DNA from: Rosistilla oblonga
GTDB lineage: Bacteria; Planctomycetota; Planctomycetia; Pirellulales; Pirellulaceae
Direction: 5' to 3'
Length of the DNA stretch: 64,000 nt
Assembly: GCF_007751715.1 (NCBI RefSeq)
Contig: NZ_CP036292.1
Coordinates: 3,038,001 to 3,102,000 of the forward strand
Shown: positions 17,110 through 25,489 of the stretch, piece after piece
Numbering within the stretch: the stretch's first letter is position 1
Layout: every line of letters begins with the position of its first letter
Made by a program: the position numbers and the translations under genes
Notes under the pieces: generated by a model
Seen by the model: only the letters and a program-made list of their open reading frames with translations
Told to the model about the DNA's origin: nothing
Databases searched by the model: none

Positions 17110-17385
17110 ATGACGAACGCACGAAAACGGCGTAGGCCGGAACAGATTGTGAAGGCACTTGCCGAAGGCGAAGCCATGCTGGCAGCCGGTAAGTCCGCTG
17201 CTGAGGTGTATCAGAAACTTGGCGTTGTCGAATCGACTTGGATGCGATGGAAGAAACAGTTTGGTGGCATGAAGTCGGATGAGGCCAAGCGGCTGCGCGA
17301 ACTTGAAGTTGAAAACCAGAGGCTTAAGGAGTTGCTGGCCGAAGCGGAACTCGACAAGAAGATGATCGCAGAGGGAAACTTCTAA
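17110..17385 (+). CDS. Orphan IS3-family OrfA
   Basis: 91 residues from the ATG at 17110, with GGAG a few bases upstream. It has the IS3 OrfA layout: helix-turn-helix (RRRPEQIVKALAEGEAMLAA then AEVYQKLGVVESTWMRWKKQ), then a leucine-zipper-like coiled coil (ELEVENQRLKELLAEAEL) and LDKKMI. The expected OrfB with the DDE integrase domain is absent: repeat tags and a REP-associated transposase follow at once. It is therefore a truncated IS that can no longer move on its own. Confidence 0.82.
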   Translation: MTNARKRRRPEQIVKALAEGEAMLAAGKSAAEVYQKLGVVESTWMRWKKQFGGMKSDEAKRLRELEVENQRLKELLAEAELDKKMIAEGNF

Positions 17386-17399
17386 GCCCGATGGGAGCA

Positions 17400-17470
17400 G
17401 AAGGGGACACCCACAAAAGGGGGGCAGAAGGGGACACCCACAAAATGATTGCCTTCGCGGAGTCGCACAC
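17400..17470. repeat. GGGGACA(C/T)CCACAAAA tag repeats
   Basis: GGGGACACCCACAAAA occurs twice at 17402-17446. The second copy continues into ATGATTGCC, exactly as at 30923-30951. Variant copies sit at 16848, 17003 and 17020. The tags cluster next to the REP-associated transposase and may be its substrate sites or scars. Confidence 0.6.
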
Positions 17471-17547
17471 CTAGAATTGCTTAATGCAGTGCCGGAGTAA
17501 CAATTGCAACGAGATTTGATCTGTTTTCGTAGTCGGAGGGCTTTGGG

Positions 17548-18627
17548 ATGGCTCGACAATCGCGGGGTGAGGTGCTCGATCCCGATCAGGTGCAGATCGT
17601 GCACTGTATCGAGCGATGTGTCCGTCGCGCTTTCTTGTGTGGTGAGGATCCCTATACCCGACAGTCGTTCGAGCACCGCCGTCGTTGGATCCGAGAACGA
17701 CTCGAATTCCTCGCCTCCTGCTTTGCAATCGATTGCCTGACGTTTTCGATCATGAGCAATCACCTGCACTTGGTGCTGCGCAGCCGTCCGGACGTCGTTG
17801 CTGTCTTGTCCGATGAAGAAATCGCCAGGCGGTGGCTGCTGCTGTTCCCCAAGCGTCGCAACGATGACGGGGCCCCCGCCGAGCCTTCCCCCACAGAGGT
17901 TGCCGCGATCGTTAATAACGAACCGGTGCTGGCTGAGCGCCGTCGTCGGCTATCGGATATCAGTTGGTGGATGCGGTGTACAGCGGAAAACATTGCCCGC
18001 CGCAGTAACGCCGAAGATCAGGTGAGTGGTCACTTTTGGGAGGGGCGATTTAAAGCTCAGTTGATTCTCGACGAAGCAAGCCTATTGGCCTGCGCCGCCT
18101 ACGTCGATTTGAATCCAATTCGCGCTGCGATGGTTCAGACGCTGGAAGCGAGTGAATTCACCGGAGCCAAGGAGAGGATCGATGATATCACTTGCGCATC
18201 GGAGCAAGACCGCAAGCACGTTCATGACTGGGAGCGAAGCCGAGTACCGCCCAACAGTGGATGGATGAGTCCAGTGGAGATCGTCGAGCGAGACGATCCG
18301 ATCGGCGCGGACGTCGATGCGAGCCATCGTCGGTCGAGCTGCAAAGGCTTTTTGTCGATATCTTTGTCCAAGTATCTTGAACTGTTGGATTGGACGGGGC
18401 GTCAGTTGCGAGACGACAAGCGAGGCGCGATCCCTGCCGAACTCGCACCTATTCTGACTCGGATCGGACTCGACGCACCGGCCTGGTGCGATTTGGTCAA
18501 ACGATTCGGGCGTCTGTTCAAACGAGCCGCCGGCACATCGGAGAGTCTCAGCGCAGAAGCCGCTCGTCGCGGGCAAGCATGGATGCAAGCTCCCGGAAAC
18601 CCATTGGCTGGCCAAGCCCCTCCGTAG
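17548..18627 (+). CDS. REP-associated tyrosine transposase (RAYT, Y1_Tnp/HUH family)
   Basis: 359 residues with GGAGGG six bases before the ATG. The HUH metal motif is HLHLV in FSIMSNHLHLVLRS near residue 74. The catalytic Tyr is probably the one in CAAYVDLNPIRA (about residue 180), preceded by GHFWEGRFKAQLI, as in TnpA_REP proteins. A C-terminal extension of about 140 residues (VHDWERSRVPPNSGW onwards, Arg-rich) is common in planctomycete versions. It would cut and join single-stranded DNA at REP-like hairpins. Its last 11 bases are part of a duplicated 242-bp segment. Confidence 0.9.
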   Translation: MARQSRGEVLDPDQVQIVHCIERCVRRAFLCGEDPYTRQSFEHRRRWIRERLEFLASCFAIDCLTFSIMSNHLHLVLRSRPDVVAVLSDEEIARRWLLLFPKRRNDDGAPAEPSPTEVAAIVNNEPVLAERRRRLSDISWWMRCTAENIARRSNAEDQVSGHFWEGRFKAQLILDEASLLACAAYVDLNPIRAAMVQTLEASEFTGAKERIDDITCASEQDRKHVHDWERSRVPPNSGWMSPVEIVERDDPIGADVDASHRRSSCKGFLSISLSKYLELLDWTGRQLRDDKRGAIPAELAPILTRIGLDAPAWCDLVKRFGRLFKRAAGTSESLSAEAARRGQAWMQAPGNPLAGQAPP

Positions 18628-18858
18628 ATTCCCGCCATCGTCCCTTCAACTGACCCGAAATCCAACCACTTCTGGCCCCAGTCGCAAACTACTACGTGCG
18701 GCAAGGCGCCGGAACCGCGTCACCCAAGCTATCCCCCCGATCAAGAAGCCGTTTCAACGCCCCCCAAGTACCTTTCGAAGCCCATATCCCGGCTCTCGCC
18801 CCTAAAAAATGAATGCTTGCGCTAGCTCAAAGCTTGGCCGTCCCCAAATGCGTCAATG
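18617..18858. repeat. 242-bp direct repeat, copy A (starts in the RAYT stop region)
   Basis: Begins CCCCTCCGTAGATTCCCGCC, overlapping the RAYT stop codon, and ends CCCCAAATGCGTCAATG. Copy B at 18990-19232 matches almost base for base apart from single-base indels and a 3-base difference near 18706. Confidence 0.9.
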
Positions 18859-18989
18859 CTTTTGACAAGATTATCAACACGAAGACGCTCGACGTTTGCA
18901 AAGACCCGCATGAATGTGATGGGAATGGCGAAGACGATGATGAGCACGATGATTGACCTAGCTCAAAGCTTGGCTGTCCCCAAATGCGC
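18859..18989. other. Spacer between the two direct repeats, with a possible gene tail
   Basis: One plus-strand frame continuing out of copy A reads VNAFDKIINTKTLDVC then KDPHECDGNGEDDDEHDD and a stop at 18955-18957. It looks like the acidic end of a protein, with no start. Bases 18958-18989 repeat the TAGCTCAAAGCTTGGC end of the direct repeats a third time. Confidence 0.4.
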
Positions 18990-19232
18990 CCCCTCCGTAG
19001 ATTCCCGCCATCGTCCCTTCAACTGACCCGAAATCCAACCACTTCTGGCCCCAGTCGCAAACTACTACGTGCGGCAATATCGCCGGAACCGCGTCACCAA
19101 AGCTATCCCCCCCGATCAAGAAGCCGTTTCAACGCCCCCAAGTACCTTTCGAAGCCCATATCCCGGCTCTCGCCCCTAAAAAATGAATGCTTGCGCTAGC
19201 TCAAAGCTTGGCCGTCCCCAAATGCGTCAATG
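18990..19232. repeat. 242-bp direct repeat, copy B
   Basis: Second copy of 18617-18858. It includes the duplicated RAYT stop codon without the rest of the gene. From 19233 to 19537 no gene is seen. Confidence 0.9.
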
Positions 19233-19537
19233 ATTGGATATACTGCAGAGGCGGCGAAGTCCCGCGCAGGACTGAGAACCGCGCACTTGAATGAAAGAGA
19301 GCTGGAAAAGATGTAGCATGCTATCTACACCGACAATTTGAATTGACGCGCGAAGCGTCAAGTTGTGCTTCCTCCCAAATACCGCCAACCTGAGCCGTAA
19401 GGCTCTTGAACGCAGAGAAGCAGTACTTGTGCCGCGCCCCGAAAGGGGCGCTGGCTAGGTGCTGTTCTCTGCGCCCCTTGGCGGGGGTTGGGAGGTGCGG
19501 CCTTAGTTCAGCGCCCTCTCTTCTTGCGGGAGACTAC

Positions 19538-19915
19538 ATGACAAGTGACGATGCCGGTGAGTGCAAGGGCGATTCTGCTAGCACAACGAATGTCGTCCAA
19601 GGATGTGGTTGCTTGACCGTATTTCTAGGATTGGCGATGTGGTGCTTCGTTTGGCTCAACATGTCAGCCCCTACCGAGGAACAGCTTCAACGAGAACTTG
19701 AACAGCAAGAGCTGATCGAGGACATGGAGCGAAGGAAGCAAGAGAACATGAAGGCAATCGTCGCAGCTAAGCGGTTTGTTCTCAGCAAATTGAAGTCACC
19801 TTCAACCGCCAGGTTTCCATGGGGAAGCGATGAATACAACGTAGTTTCATCACATGACGGAAAAGAGTGGACGGTCTCGTCGCACGTTGACGCTCAGAAT
19901 AGCTTCGGAGCCATG
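19538..19915 (+). pseudogene. Small membrane-anchored protein, 5' part, interrupted by IS3
   Basis: Start at the ATG 19538 with CGGGAGA just upstream. The 126 codons before the IS encode a soluble N-terminus, one transmembrane helix (CLTVFLGLAMWCFVWLNM, residues about 25-42), a charged coiled coil (EEQLQRELEQQELIEDMERR) and a folded region with VLSKLKSPSTARFP and VDAQNSFGAM. The frame resumes after the IS at 21194 with IRSRWKVEMVSELGSWQATR then VNIE and a stop at 21266-21268. The intact gene would therefore encode about 150 residues. 'SPSTARFP...SxVDAQNSFGA' is a pattern I associate with uncharacterised membrane-tethered proteins. Confidence 0.85.
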
Positions 19916-19980
19916 TGAGGTGGTGACCTGATCGCGGGCGCGCTCAGGGCTTAGGATGGCCGCTCAAGGAGATTGCCAGA

Positions 19981-20280
19981 ATGAGCAAGAAGCCACTCAA
20001 AGACACTAATAAAGCACGGCGTCAGTTCACCGATCAATTCAAGAAAGATGCGGTGCAGATGCTGCTCGACGGGCATGCCGCGAGTTCAATCTTCGACCGT
20101 CTCGGCCTGACAGGTACGAACTTGTTGTACCGATGGAAGCGAGAACAGTTGCGTCAAAGCGGCCCCGTTGCTTCGTCGCTCGACAGCCGTGTGAAAGAAC
20201 TTGAAGCCGAGCTGAAGAGAGTCGAGCGAGAGCGTGACATTTTAAAAAAAGCATTATCTATTTTCAGCCGAAGCGATTGA
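19981..20280 (+). CDS. IS3-family transposase OrfA
   Basis: 99 residues: helix-turn-helix (KDAVQMLLDGHAASSIFDRL) and coiled coil (RVKELEAELKRVERERDILK). Near the end, a run of seven A followed by G at 20244-20251 (TTAAAAAAAGC) is the slippery site expected for a -1 frameshift into OrfB, whose frame is indeed -1. The fusion protein would be the active transposase and OrfA alone the regulator. Confidence 0.92.
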   Translation: MSKKPLKDTNKARRQFTDQFKKDAVQMLLDGHAASSIFDRLGLTGTNLLYRWKREQLRQSGPVASSLDSRVKELEAELKRVERERDILKKALSIFSRSD

Positions 20281-21155
20281 ATGATCGATTCGTCGCTGCG
20301 GCAGAAGTCATGGATTCGTCGAATGCAACGGCCACCGAAGTCTGCCAGGTTCTGTCACTCTCGCGAAGCTCGTTCTATCAATTCCAAAAAGCGACTGAAC
20401 GAGATGAATCAACGCGGGCAGAGGAGCTTGCCCCGATAATCATCGACATCTTCTGGAAGCATCGGCGGCGCTATGGGGCCCGACGAATCAGCAGTGAATT
20501 AGCTGATCGAGGCATTGTCGTTTGTCGAAGAACGGTTGCGGAATCGTTGAAAATGCAGGGTTTGAAAGCGATTCAGCCTAAGTCGTTTCAACCAAAGACA
20601 ACCGACAGTCGGCACCGGTTGGGATATAGTCCGAACTTGCTTCTGGAGCCCTTCGAACTCAACGCGGTCAACAGACTATGGGTCGCCGACATCACCTACA
20701 TTCCCATGGCGGAGCGTCGTTTCGCCTACTTGTCCATGATCATGGATCGCTTCTCGCGACGACTCATCGGATGGAAATTGGATGTAGCGATGACCGAGCA
20801 TCTCGTCATTGGAAGTCTGAAGGATGCGATTATGATTCGACAGCCTGGATGTGAATTGATCCATCATAGCGATCGCGGTGGCCAGTACGCCGGCAATCGC
20901 TTTCGGCAGATCCTCAAGCGGTCGTCAATTCGACAGAGCATGAGTCGCGCTGGTGACTGCTATGACAACGCATTCATGGAAAGTTGCTTTGGAACCATCA
21001 AGACTGAACTGGAGATGACCGAATACGAGACTGTAGCTGAAGGCGAGCGCGAGCTCGGAAGCTACTTCAGCTACTACAACCAAGACCGGAAGCACTCGAG
21101 TCTTGGCTACCAAACACCCACCCAGTTTGAATCCACTCACCCAGGGCAAGAATAA
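20277..21155 (+). CDS. IS3-family transposase OrfB (rve integrase domain)
   Basis: About 292 residues. The HTH_21-like segment (FWKHRRRYGARRISSELADR) is followed by the DDE integrase core: first Asp in RLWVADITYIP, second in LIHHSDRGGQYAG, Glu in ESCFGTIKTELE, then YYNQDRKHSSLGYQTP. It is probably translated mainly as an OrfAB fusion by slippage at 20244-20251; a TTG at 20277 or ATG at 20281 could give OrfB alone. No disabling mutation seen. Confidence 0.93.
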   Translation: MNDRFVAAAEVMDSSNATATEVCQVLSLSRSSFYQFQKATERDESTRAEELAPIIIDIFWKHRRRYGARRISSELADRGIVVCRRTVAESLKMQGLKAIQPKSFQPKTTDSRHRLGYSPNLLLEPFELNAVNRLWVADITYIPMAERRFAYLSMIMDRFSRRLIGWKLDVAMTEHLVIGSLKDAIMIRQPGCELIHHSDRGGQYAGNRFRQILKRSSIRQSMSRAGDCYDNAFMESCFGTIKTELEMTEYETVAEGERELGSYFSYYNQDRKHSSLGYQTPTQFESTHPGQE

Positions 21156-21193
21156 GCCCTGAGCGCGCCCGCAATCAGGTCACCACCTCAATG

Positions 21194-21268
21194 ATTCGTT
21201 CACGCTGGAAGGTCGAAATGGTCAGTGAGTTAGGTTCGTGGCAAGCAACACGCGTTAATATCGAATGA
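21194..21268 (+). pseudogene. 3' part of the IS3-interrupted small gene
   Basis: Codes IRSRWKVEMVSELGSWQATR then VNIE-stop and joins in frame to 19538-19915 once the IS and one ATG are removed. From 21269 to 21572 no gene is visible. Confidence 0.85.
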
Positions 21269-21572
21269 ATTGGTTTTGCGTTTCTCGCAAGATTTACTGC
21301 CGAAAGAACTGGTGCTAAGCACTGAGCATGGAACAGCAGAGAATTGCATTATTTTGCGAGACGATCTGACCGACCGCGAATATGCGTCGCTACCGCTGGC
21401 TTAAGTGACGAGCTCCGGTCTTTTGATTTCCTCTCCATAGCGAGCATTCAGTGCAACATGCTAAGGTGAGCGTCTGGCAGAGTATGGGGCATAGTCCGAA
21501 TAGGACTGGCGACCCTCATTCGCTCGTAATGAATTGACCCACCCTGGTACCTACCGCTTGTACGCACGTCAC

Positions 21573-24500
21573 ATGCGACTTAGATATCCTCAACCCGGTA
21601 ACGAAGAGGAGTTCGAGGACTTCTGTCTTCGGTACTACCGCCACTCCTTGGAGAGAGGCGGCCTAGTTCGATACGGCAAGCGAGGTGAGAGACAAGACGG
21701 GATCGACATCATTGATCAACACTGCATGAAGCCGCTGTACGTGGTCCAATGCAAGAATCATGAGCCCACTAAGGCAATTCCACCGCAGGAAATTAAGGAC
21801 GAAGTTGCCAAGCTCGAGCAGACATTGCACCCTGTTGATTTCTACATCATTGCAACAACCGCACGAAAGAGCCGAAACGCGCAGGACGCGGTACTGGCGT
21901 TGAACCAACGGAACAATGGTCAACCTCCATTCAAAGTCGAAATCCACTTCTGGGAAGATATCTGTGCACGTTTAGATGAGTTTGGCAAGGCTGTTGCAGA
22001 CTTCCTTGTCTGGGGTGAGCGAACGTTGGAGGAAACACTTCGGACTATCCAACTTCTTGCTGCCAACACGTCTGCGTTTCCAGACAACGCGAGCACTGTA
22101 CAGGTCGACGCAACTGAACTCCATTTAGAAATCAGTACATTATTTGATCAGCGGAAAATTGTTGCGGTGGAACACGAAATCGCCAAGTTGGCTGACCCCG
22201 AAACTGATTCAGCATTGAGCCGAGAGGAACGCTACTCAATCCTAAGACTCAAGGCCAAGCTTGCTGTTGAGCACCTCAGATTTGATGAGGCGGCGCGTCT
22301 GTTCAAGTTGGCGCACCAGGCCTGCCCTGAGATCCCGAAAGCACAGCAAAACTACGTGTTTGCACTTGAGTTAAGCGGAGACAGAAAGACTGCGTTCAAA
22401 GAGGCTGAGAAGCTAATTGATCAGAATGCAGACTCGTCGTATCTGGTCAGTTTGCTCATTCGCAACTGTGAAAATGAAACTGATCTTGATCAGTATCGTT
22501 CAGTGATTGATGACTTCGCGGAGAAAGAAGAGGACGTCAATCTCGCGCTTGTGACCAAATTCCTTGCCTGGGACGAGCCAGAAAGTGCGGAGAAAGCCGC
22601 CAATCGCGCACTTACTCTCTCTCCGACATCAGCACATGCCTTGTTTTGGCGCGGCGCTGTCGATCACCATTGTGGAATGAATGGCGATTGGCGGCTTCGT
22701 GCCGACCGATTGAAGAACGCGATCAGTCATTACACAAAGTCGCTAAAAGCTTGTGAACGCGACGGATACCGAGGTCTACTCCCCGAAGTCCTCAATCACC
22801 GCGCTCGAGTCAATGGATTTCTTGGCAATAGAACCGAGGCTGAGCGTGACTATCGACGTGCAGTTGAAGTCTCGGAAGAGCAGTTTCTCTACGCGGAGTC
22901 TGCGGTTTCATTCTTTCTGCAACATGGCGACTTCGAATCTGCTTGGGAGTTCGTCCCATTGCTCAGTGACTCGTCCAACGAGTCAAGATATTTGACGGGA
23001 GTCATTGAATACTACCATGGCCCGAAAAGTAAGAAACGCGAGCTTATCGAGGAATTTGGGGAACTTGCAAGCATCAATTTCGATCGAGCTGTTGATGTGC
23101 GGTTCCACTGCGTCGAATGGGCGATCGCACTGCAAGACTACGGTCTCGCGCTTGAGTATGCGCCGAATAGTTTTCTTGAGTCGCATCCGCTTCAGGGGAA
23201 CACATTGCGAGCATGGATAGCTTTGGAGTCAGGCGATACTGAAGGTTCACATCAGTGGGCAAACAAGGCAATTGAGTCGAGTTCCAGATCTGCAAATCGC
23301 CAGGAGATCGCGGTTCTTGCAAACCTGCTAATGCGAATTGGAAGCGATGAGAAGGCATTGCCACTGTGTGAAAAAGCATCGATTCCAGGTGTTTTAAATG
23401 ACGACTGCAAACGCCTTCTTGAATGTGCACAGCGACTTGATCGACAAGACACCCTTCTGCGAATTTGTTCCGAACTCCGCGAAACCGATCAACAGGACAA
23501 CCGCATTCGGAGGTTGGAAGTAGAGCTGCTGTCGCACTATGCACCAGAACGAGCTTTCTCGCTTGCAGAGGAATTCACCAGTCACGACCACACCTACTTT
23601 TCTGTTGCTCGAAACTACCTGGCTGTTCAACTTGGCGACCCAAGTCAAGTCAAAATCGACAACGAAGCTTTACCCAGCCCAGCGGATTTTCCCCCCGAAG
23701 AAGCGTATCTGGTCGTAACGCCATACATCGAAATTGGGCGTTACCTCGATGCTATCGACTTTGCCTACCAACAACTACGGCGTTACTTCTCCAATGAGCG
23801 AGCCCACGGGCAATACATTTGGGTGATGCTGGAATACGGTGAGAGTGCAACGATCCCTTCTGAACAGAGCACCGTAACCGACCAAAGCGCCGTTCAGCTC
23901 CAAAATCTCACCACAAACGAAGAGCGGTGGCTAATAATCGAAGACGATCAGCCAGACACTGCTCGTAATGAGGTTGCGTCATCCACACCCGCAGCGCAAT
24001 CGCTAATCGGTAAACGAGTCGGGGATGTCGTCTGTGTCATCGGTGGCTCCCTGCAGCTCCAGTCAGAGACAGTTACTCAAGTTCAGCACAAGTACGTACG
24101 ACTATTCCAAGAGACGATCGCAAATTTCCAGAATCGGTTTCCCGGTTCAGGAGCGATACAGTCGATTCACCTTGGTAAGCCAGACAGTCCTGATACCACG
24201 CCAATCGTCGAGAGTCTCAAGGGACGCCAGAAGCATGTTAAAACGGTAACGGATTACTACCGTGAGAAGCCGTGCTCGTTGCACCTACTGGGAACCAGCC
24301 TTGGAGTCAATCTCTACCAACTCATCAGTTTGCTGGCGATTCGGAGTGACATGTTTATTCGGTGCGTCGACTGCTCCCCTGAAGACTTCGACGAGCTCGC
24401 TAGTGAAAGACGATCCCAAAATAGGTTCGTTCTTGACTTATCTGCAATCGTGACAATCGCCCTCCTGAATTCTTGGTCAAAACTGCCTTCGAACAACGAG

Positions 24501-25313
24501 TACCTCATTTCCCGAGCAACCAAGAACACTCTTGCCGAATGGCTTGCAGAACTTGAGGATGGACGACGTTCTAAGACATACGCAACGCTCAGTGACGATG
24601 GCCGTTTTTCAATCGAAGATGTTCCGAGAGAACATCTCGACAAAGAACTCAGCGACCTTCGGACGGCCGTTGAACAAATTGACAGTCTCTGTGTGATTCG
24701 AGATTCGATGGCGATCTCAGAACTGGATCCTAAGCGTAGGGAACGCTACCTGGATTTCCTAGGAATATGTTCATTGGAATCACTTAGCGTGGCGAAAGAC
24801 GAGGATGCCCTGATTTGGACGGACGACTTGTGCGTCGCAATTATTGGCGAATCGGACTTTGGTGTTAAACGAACCTGGACACAACAGTTCTTGAAATCCC
24901 AAGAACTGAACGGCGATATTGAGTTGGCGACCTACAGGAGACAGACTGCAATGTTGGCAGCCTGGAATTACGCAGAAACAATCTGGAGTGTCGGTGATTT
25001 GGTCGCAGCGGGTGAGAAGAGTGGCTGGGACGTTGCAGCTTGGCCATTTCGTGAGTGTCTCGCCCTTATCGGATCCTGTCCGTTGAAAAACGCCCAAAAG
25101 GCGCAAGTGCTCTTCGAATTCTTTGGATTGCTTCGTCGATCGTCGTGTGTGGAGCTGAAGCACTCGGTTATTATTCAGACCGCACTAGATCATTTGGGGC
25201 ATGCAGCTACGGTGCGCTGGATGCTTCGTCGCGTTGATCAGGCGTTCCCAATCGATTTCCCAACTGCGGAATTCCTGAAGGCAGAGTTTGCGTATTGGCT
25301 GCGACTACGTTAG
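21573..25313 (+). CDS. REase-TPR-GreA/B-like-PIN multidomain protein, putative defence effector
   Basis: 1246 residues from the ATG at 21573; a TTG at 21534 is also in frame and no clear ribosome-binding site decides. Residues about 1-140 form an Mrr-like restriction-endonuclease fold, with FEDFCLRYYRH, then QDGIDIID (Asp45) and YVVQCK (Gln59, Lys61), the D-QxK catalytic pattern. Residues about 195-760 are helical TPR-like repeats. Around 808 AAQSLIGKRVGDVVCVIGG resembles the C-terminal domain of GreA/GreB. Residues about 950-1085 look like a PIN nuclease: FVLDLSAIVTIAL, NTLAEWLAEL, LIWTDDLCVA give Asp, Glu, Asp. Two predicted nucleases on one scaffold, among IS elements and a restriction remnant, suggest anti-phage or abortive-infection function. 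No named system is recognised. Confidence 0.75.
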   Translation: MRLRYPQPGNEEEFEDFCLRYYRHSLERGGLVRYGKRGERQDGIDIIDQHCMKPLYVVQCKNHEPTKAIPPQEIKDEVAKLEQTLHPVDFYIIATTARKSRNAQDAVLALNQRNNGQPPFKVEIHFWEDICARLDEFGKAVADFLVWGERTLEETLRTIQLLAANTSAFPDNASTVQVDATELHLEISTLFDQRKIVAVEHEIAKLADPETDSALSREERYSILRLKAKLAVEHLRFDEAARLFKLAHQACPEIPKAQQNYVFALELSGDRKTAFKEAEKLIDQNADSSYLVSLLIRNCENETDLDQYRSVIDDFAEKEEDVNLALVTKFLAWDEPESAEKAANRALTLSPTSAHALFWRGAVDHHCGMNGDWRLRADRLKNAISHYTKSLKACERDGYRGLLPEVLNHRARVNGFLGNRTEAERDYRRAVEVSEEQFLYAESAVSFFLQHGDFESAWEFVPLLSDSSNESRYLTGVIEYYHGPKSKKRELIEEFGELASINFDRAVDVRFHCVEWAIALQDYGLALEYAPNSFLESHPLQGNTLRAWIALESGDTEGSHQWANKAIESSSRSANRQEIAVLANLLMRIGSDEKALPLCEKASIPGVLNDDCKRLLECAQRLDRQDTLLRICSELRETDQQDNRIRRLEVELLSHYAPERAFSLAEEFTSHDHTYFSVARNYLAVQLGDPSQVKIDNEALPSPADFPPEEAYLVVTPYIEIGRYLDAIDFAYQQLRRYFSNERAHGQYIWVMLEYGESATIPSEQSTVTDQSAVQLQNLTTNEERWLIIEDDQPDTARNEVASSTPAAQSLIGKRVGDVVCVIGGSLQLQSETVTQVQHKYVRLFQETIANFQNRFPGSGAIQSIHLGKPDSPDTTPIVESLKGRQKHVKTVTDYYREKPCSLHLLGTSLGVNLYQLISLLAIRSDMFIRCVDCSPEDFDELASERRSQNRFVLDLSAIVTIALLNSWSKLPSNNEYLISRATKNTLAEWLAELEDGRRSKTYATLSDDGRFSIEDVPREHLDKELSDLRTAVEQIDSLCVIRDSMAISELDPKRRERYLDFLGICSLESLSVAKDEDALIWTDDLCVAIIGESDFGVKRTWTQQFLKSQELNGDIELATYRRQTAMLAAWNYAETIWSVGDLVAAGEKSGWDVAAWPFRECLALIGSCPLKNAQKAQVLFEFFGLLRRSSCVELKHSVIIQTALDHLGHAATVRWMLRRVDQAFPIDFPTAEFLKAEFAYWLRLR

Positions 25314-25480
25314 CCCCGAGATCGTGATGCCTGAAAGACCGCAATGATCGCTCTCCGCGTAGCTTCCGGTAGCCCACCCCACGCGTACACCAATTCAACC
25401 AATTTGTCGCTGTCAGGCAACGAATGCAGGTAGATTGCTTCGGGTTCTGCTTCGCCCTTAGTCGATAGCTGGCTCGTCCC
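25310..25480 (-). pseudogene. C-terminal gene tail cut by IS256 (integrase-like end)
   Basis: A minus-strand frame without start reads EAEPEAIYLHSLPDSDKLVE then LVYAWGGLPEATRRAIIAVF and QASRSRG-stop. 'L...W..LP.a.r..I.a...a' is the usual end of many planctomycete tyrosine recombinases and related proteins. Its stop (25312-25310) overlaps the stop of the plus-strand multidomain gene by two bases. The upstream part is missing where the IS256 element begins at 25490. Confidence 0.6.
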
Positions 25481-25489
25481 CCGTATTTT

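Larger units (their letters stand above)
19916..21190 (+). mobile_element. IS3-family insertion sequence, 1275 bp, complete, with 3-bp target duplication ATG
   Basis: The ends are 38-bp inverted repeats with a single mismatch (outer part TGAGGTGGTGACCTGAT at 19916-19932; the complement ends at 21190). ATG occurs on both sides (19913-19915 and 21191-21193), a 3-bp duplication typical of IS3. OrfA and OrfB are intact. The element sits inside a small gene whose two parts rejoin in frame when it is removed. Confidence 0.95.

Noticed and set aside
17047-17769. 240-residue minus-strand frame opposite the orphan OrfA and RAYT
   Set aside because: Antisense of clear transposase genes; the composition is that of a shadow frame.
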